From assembly GCA_031761405.1 (NCBI GenBank), contig JASEVX010000003.1, forward strand, positions 16,223,139-16,287,138: a stretch of DNA of 64,000 bases. The letters run 5' to 3'. Every line of letters begins with the position of its first letter. The stretch's first letter is position 1. The notes beneath the pieces were generated by a model. The model saw only the letters and a list, made by a program, of their open reading frames with translations. It searched no databases and was not told the origin of the DNA. The stretch is from Serripes groenlandicus. Its lineage: Eukaryota > Mollusca > Bivalvia > Cardiida > Cardiidae. This document shows, piece by piece, positions 59,093 to 64,000 of the stretch. The translations under genes and the position numbers were made by a program.

Positions 59093-59152
59093 GCTCGTCT
59101 GGGCCGTTGCAAGAAAGGTGTTGTTGTTTTGTATTTGGGAAGGTGTTCAGAC
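59093..59152 (+). repeat. B2 terminal repeat, right end of the inserted element
   Basis: 60 bp, the same as B1 by eye, ending GTGTTCAGAC. The LINE resumes at the next base with GAATAATTCAAGAG. Confidence 0.92.
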
Positions 59153-61149
59153 GAATAATTCAAGAGTGTATAGAACATCTTAATGATAAAAATAAACCGG
59201 GGCTATTGCTCTTTGCCGAATTTGAAAAAGCTTATGATACTATTGACCATAATTAAATGTACAAATGTTTAGAAAAATTTAATTTTGGTAGAGGTTTTAT
59301 AAAATGGGTTAAATTGTTTTATAGTGGTATTAACAGTAAAATACTTAACAACGGCAATATGTCTTGACAGTTTTTTAATTGAACGAGGAGTAAGACAAGG
59401 CTGTCCATTGTCTTTGTCCTTGTTCCTTTGTTGTATTGAATTGTTATCAAATTACATCATTAAAAGTAAAGAAATCATTGCAATCAAAATCGATGATCAG
59501 GAAACGAAACAAACTATGTTTGCGGATGATGCAACATTTCTGACAGATGGAACTGAAAAATCATTTAAGTCCTTGATTTACATTTTAACAGATTTTGGTA
59601 AACTGTCTGGATTAAAGTTAAATATTAAAAAAACAATAATTTTAAGGGCTGGTACATTAAAAAATGAACATTTAGCATACTGTAAACGAAATAAGTTCAT
59701 TTGGACTTCTTACTCAGCTAAAACATTAGGAATTATTTTTTCCAATTATGCAGATGTCATTTTAAATGAAAATATAATTCCAAAATTAAAAGAGTTAAAA
59801 AATGTTCTTAAACAATGGCAACATCGGAAACTTACACTGCTGGGAAAGGTTACAGTTTTTAAAACATTTGCATTACCAAAACGTATTTATCCATTGACAG
59901 TGTTACCAAATCCACCGGCAAACATACTCATTGATATTAATAAAATAATTTATAACTTCATATGGGATAATAAACCAGACAAAATTAAAAGAGCTAAAAT
60001 GTCACAATCTATTGAAAACGGTGGAATTGCAGTCCCAAATATATTCTTACTTGTAAAATCTCTAAAAGCAAGTTGGATAAAGCGATATTTGGACGATAAA
60101 AATACTGGCTCGTGGAAAATATTCTTTAACAAAGCTTTAAAAATGTTCGGAGGCAAATTAATATTCGAGTGTAAACTACACGAAACTGATATTCAAAATA
60201 TGTTCAATAAAAATACTTTTCTAAGGGATATATTAGTATCATGTAATAAAATTAGAAATAAATTACCAAAGAATAATATTAAAAAAGAAATAATTTGGAA
60301 CAACACAGATATAAAGTGCAATGGCAATACAATGTTCTACATCAATTGGTATAACAATGGGATAAAGTTTTTAGAACATGTATTTGATTTCCGTACAAAA
60401 ACATTTTTCGATTTTGAAACATTGAAGTATATATACAATCTTAACTCAAACAATTTCCTGAAATATCAGAATATCATTGGAAACATTCCAGATGAAATGA
60501 AGACAGAAATACAAAAGACACAACCAGTGAATGACGAAAATAAACAATTAGTTACAAAAATAGTAGAACTGAAAAAAGTAAATAAATTTTTATATAAACT
60601 TCAATTACAAGGTGAAATGTCACTCACAAATGCCGAAGATAAATGGGAAAAAGTATTTGACGAAACCTTCGACTGGAAGAGTATTTATATCTTACCTTTT
60701 AAGTCCACATTAGATACAACTTTAAGATGTTTTCAGTACAAGCTTTTAACTAGAATTCTACCTACAAACGAACTATTATTGAGATTTAAAATGAAACCTT
60801 CGAATATATGCGATTTTTGTGCAAGTAATGTAGAAACATTAGAACATCTGTTTTGGGAATGCACACAATTGTTATGGAATGGAATTATAACCTTTTTGGA
60901 AAGAAATCAGATAAAAGTGAAGATACAAAAAAAAAGATGTTTTTCTTGGCATATCAAAAAATATCACAGATATTAACACATAACATATTTAAAATGAAAT
61001 AAACGCAAATCGAATTCCAACGAGTAAATATGTTCCTTAATTACTTTAATAACAGATTAAAAGTAGAACAAGAAATAGCCTTTTTAAAAGACCAGTCAGA
61101 ACTTTTTAATAGAAAATGGAAAACATTCTTAACCATTGTTAATTTCTAA
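59153..61149 (+). pseudogene. LINE ORF2, C-terminal half: RT core and zinc region
   Basis: It continues the LINE reading frame: RIIQECIEHLNDKNKPGLLL, FEKAYDTID (RT block with catalytic Asp), an in-frame TAA after DHN, and a frameshift near 59370. Then GVRQGCPLS and FADDATFL with the catalytic Asp pair (about 59519-59530) follow, and a long frame to 60976. The C-terminus has CDFCASNVETLEHLFWEC, the CCHC zinc region of L1/Tx1-type LINEs. A frameshift near 60935 in a run of nine A moves the true end to about 61149 (FLNYFNNRLKVEQEIAFL). Long uninterrupted stretches suggest moderate age. Confidence 0.88.
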
Positions 61150-61196
61150 ATCATTAGACATTACCTTATTTTATCGAACCTTAGTCCAAGATACAT

Positions 61197-61247
61197 TGTC
61201 TGTCTGTCTGTCTGTCTGTCTGTCAGCCTGTCTGTCTGTCTGTCTGT
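61197..61247. repeat. (TGTC)n microsatellite in the LINE 3' UTR
   Basis: About twelve TGTC units with one TCAG interruption. Confidence 0.92.
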
Positions 61248-61412
61248 TATAAAACTGAAACAAAATCGGCATTATATGCACAACTACATGCTTTGATAAT
61301 ATGTATATATATTATGTTAGGATGTGAATTACATATGCACTGTTACTTTAAGATATATATTTTACTTACATGTATTATGTATAAATTGTTTTGAATAAAT
61401 GAAAAAAAAAAA

Positions 61413-63358
61413 CTTCCAAAAATGCTAAATAAGACAAATATGTCAAAGAAGAATGTAATGTCAGATGTAGTAGAGGAGTTGCACATGTTATGCATTTTTC
61501 GTCTTGTTAGGCGGCTAAAGTAGAGGTAGAATTTCAAAATCAGACAAACGCTTGTTTTTTTTTTTAATTTGTATATGCCCAATTCCCAATCTATATGCAA
61601 AATCGTATACTTAATCAGTGTTACAGTAGCTTTAAATTTGACTTTTGCCAGTTTGGACGCCACATTAGATTACACCGTAAATTATATTTTTTCTTTATTA
61701 AAACCAGACAAACGTATTTGATATCAAACAACCTTTTATAAAAGGTTGTGCAAAACTGCATACTTTTAACCAGCATAAGAACATAAAGCGGATGTAATAA
61801 AGTTTCGGTTAGAAACTTCTTACGGTCAGGGTCAAAGTCACATATACTATTGTGCTAATTTTGCTTGTTACAAAACGAATTCCATATCCAACAATCTGTC
61901 TTCTCCGGTTTCACTCAATAACTTTTATCGATATTTCACCTAATCGATCGCCGGAGTTTCTTATCTTTCCGCAGTTTACGAAGATAACCGACGCAATTCG
62001 TAGGGGTCATAAATCATAAATCATCAGGGTAATTCAAACGGATTTAGCAGTTTTAATCTTGGTAGGTTAACGGTTTTATTATAGGGATATGCTATATTTA
62101 AACGAGCATAGCAAACTTTGTGTTTTACGTTTTAATATAAAATCAAGTTTAAAATTGATTTTTCATAAAAAAATAACCATTAATTTAATTAAAAAAAAGC
62201 CGAATCATGAATTTATAATAAAGTGTTTAATTAAAAAATATAATCCGAGCAGTTATACTTTGGTCATTAAAAAACAAAGAGATTCACTTAGGGCTGACTT
62301 CAACCACCAATATAAAACTGAAAGTCGCTATATATATATATAAAAAAAAAAAAATCAAAAATGATAATGTAAGATTTTTAACTTCTCAGCTTAATATGCA
62401 GATTTTAGCTATTTTGTATACGAAGATCAGAACCCATACTTCATAAGTTTGAAAATAAATTCAATCCAACCTGTATCAAAATAAACAATACAGAAAATCC
62501 ATTATTCAGAAATGATATTAAATATTTTCATGAAGCTGATAACAATAATAATAAATATTATGTCGTAACTTTTAATTTAACACAAGTATATCTATTTTAA
62601 GTCACGCTGATAATAACAAATGGCAGAAAATGTCAATCCTGGTTTTTATGACCCAATTAACTTATAAAACGCCCGAGGCAGTGTCTATTAGAGCATTACA
62701 GATTAACCTGAATACACACATTTGACACTTATAATAATACATTAAAATTGAGATTTTGTTTTGAAAAACAGCATTAAAAATAAAAACGGTATCCATTGAG
62801 AGTTCTCATAAACAGTATTAAAAAAAAAAGAAAATACATTTTGTAGTTTTAATTAACTTGGGTAGAAATAATAGTGTGTTAATAACAAAAGGGTTATCTT
62901 AATAACACAAATTGTGTTTCCTTAATTCTTTTCACATTTTATATAAAAATTACAAGAAGCTGGCATATTTTTATTGCAAAAAGGTAGCAATTAAAATGTT
63001 TTTATTTGTATATTATGAAAACAGTTTTTATGAAATCAGGAATAGTGTATACTGCATTTCCGTTTGCACAGAAATATTGTCAACATACATTAACACTTTG
63101 TGAACAATAAAGTGTATTAATCTAAGATGATTTTAGTAAAGTTAATAACATTTGTGTAGATTACATGATTTTTTGTTTTTGTTTTTTATTACGCATCAAA
63201 CGTATGTATTTAACAGTTTTTGGTCAGTATTATTTCCATAACCAACATCGGATAATCAATCCTAGTGAGATTGACAACGTATCATGTATACTTATTTTTC
63301 GCTGATACTCAAAATGAATTATTATTCCTATTCTTTTAACACATTTAAATATGACAAA
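61413..63358. other. AT-rich region right of the LINE
   Basis: I see no gene. A perfect 22-bp palindrome (ACAACCTTTTA and its inverse) lies at 61728-61749. A run of TA dinucleotides (TATATATATATA) is at about 62329-62341. Short open frames are low in complexity. Confidence 0.45.
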
Positions 63359-63606
63359 TCGAGGGCTTGGCGTGAAACAGTTGTAACTAAAAACCTATTT
63401 TGAAAACCCTGGTTTAGGGGCAATTTTGACCCCTTTGTAAACAATGCAAATTTAGGTGCCATTGCTCAGAACGAGCAATGGCACCTAAATTTCCATTGTT
63501 TACCAAGAAAAATGAGTTAACGCTTATAAAGACTTTATGGCGAGGTGATTAATCTTGGTAAAAAAATACCGATTTTAGTTACAACCGTTTCACGCCAAGC
63601 CCTCGA
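63359..63606. mobile_element. 248-bp foldback MITE with 33-bp TIRs and central palindrome
   Basis: The left arm TCGAGGGCTTGGCGTGAAAC, then AGTTGTAACTAAAA, matches the right arm inverted with one mismatch. The centre (63437-63503) is a 31-bp-stem hairpin with loop AGAAC; one strand reads AGGTGCCATTGCTC. AAAT at 63356-63359 and AAAT after CCCTCG at the right could be a short target duplication, with the T/A shared by the TIRs. No coding capacity. Confidence 0.88.
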
Positions 63607-64000
63607 AATACATAATTGGCCTTAATTTATAGGTAATATTTATGTCAACGGCGGGCTATTATTTAATAATATTCCTATTGTTATTGCGCGAGGATAAAAA
63701 CTATTTGATTAAACTCTTAATTCAATCCTTAATTATCCAGATATTTAAAACCTGCCCTGAAGGAGTAAGATTTTATTGCCCTGCAATAAAACATCGAAGT
63801 CATAAAACCAGTAGCGGTGAAATCCGATTAACTTCGTAAGTTTCCGCTACTGTTTGACGGACTCCACCGAACACAAAAAATACTTACATGTTGTTTGACA
63901 AAAGCATTAATTCCCCCGCCTAAATTTTTCTTAATTTCATAAAAAATGATATCCTTCTTTAAACAAATGAATATACTTTACGAATGTGAATGCGAACTTA
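63607..64000. other. Right edge with no recognised feature
   Basis: An inverted pair (GTAGCGG.. and CCGCTAC at about 63811 and 63843, with TGAAATCC/TAACTTCG between) is too short to interpret. No gene seen. Confidence 0.35.

Larger units (their letters stand above)
53699..59152 (+). mobile_element. Ngaro/PAT-like tyrosine-recombinase (DIRS-order) retrotransposon with split direct repeats
   Basis: The element is 5,454 bp. Its architecture is A1 (53699-53882), then gag, RT, RNase H and tyrosine recombinase on plus, then B1 (58539-58598) joined to A2 (58599-58781), then a 311-bp spacer and B2 (59093-59152). A1 and A2 differ by two small indels; B1 and B2 look identical. This split direct repeat plan is that of Ngaro and PAT groups, not of DIRS1 with inverted ends. 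No integrase or LTR is present. All coding parts carry frameshifts. Confidence 0.9.
52215..61412 (+). mobile_element. L1/Tx1-like LINE, split by a Ngaro/PAT-like element
   Basis: The LINE occupies 52215-53698 and 59153-61412. It carries an ORF2 with an APE endonuclease, reverse transcriptase and C-terminal zinc region, a (TGTC)n tract in the 3' UTR, and an end TGAATAAATG followed by an 11-bp A tail at 61402-61412. Without the insertion ORF2 is about 3.48 kb, near the usual length. No ORF1 is seen. Several frameshifts and a stop codon make it dead. Confidence 0.88.

Overview
The window looks like AT-rich nuclear DNA of a bivalve mollusc. The evidence is spliced genes with GT/AG introns, dispersed repeats that I recognise as typical of bivalve genomes, an L1/Tx1-type LINE, a Ngaro/PAT-like tyrosine-recombinase retrotransposon and a two-gene Harbinger transposon. 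The species cannot be named from the sequence. Almost everything is transposon-derived; only one host gene fragment is well supported.

Layout. 1-7 kb: minus-strand 5' part of a secreted or membrane protein gene (signal peptide, Ser/Thr-rich stalk, cysteine-rich module), resembling the ectodomains of molluscan adhesion-GPCR-like receptors; its intron holds two repeat elements with the same terminal hairpin. 8-14 kb: relics of an LTR retrotransposon gag (plus strand) and of a gag/env element lacking pol (minus strand). 15-19.6 kb: a complex satellite of about 165-bp units in recurring order. 20.8-21.4 kb: a TIR element full of ACGT motifs. 22.2-22.5 kb: a minisatellite.

23.73-38.67 kb: a whole 14.9-kb PIF/Harbinger transposon with CTG target duplications, near-matching terminal inverted repeats, an intact seven-exon Myb/SANT-like gene (plus strand, from the left end) and a HARBI1-like DDE transposase gene (minus strand, from the right end). 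In the autonomous state the two proteins would act together in transposition. Here the transposase has two frameshifts in one exon and apparently lacks another exon, and the introns are filled with foldback elements, SINE-like fragments, a LINE 3' end and long tandem-repeat elements.

39-52 kb: gene-poor DNA with an old segmental duplication, a tRNA-derived SINE with a 14-bp target duplication, a repeat of the same family as one inside the Harbinger, and a hAT-like element. 52.2-61.4 kb: an L1/Tx1-like LINE ORF2, broken by frameshifts and split by a 5,454-bp Ngaro/PAT-like element. Its A1-ORFs-B1A2-B2 split direct repeats are clear, and removing it restores the LINE reading frame with no target duplication. 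63.4-63.6 kb: a 248-bp foldback element with long TIRs and a central palindrome.
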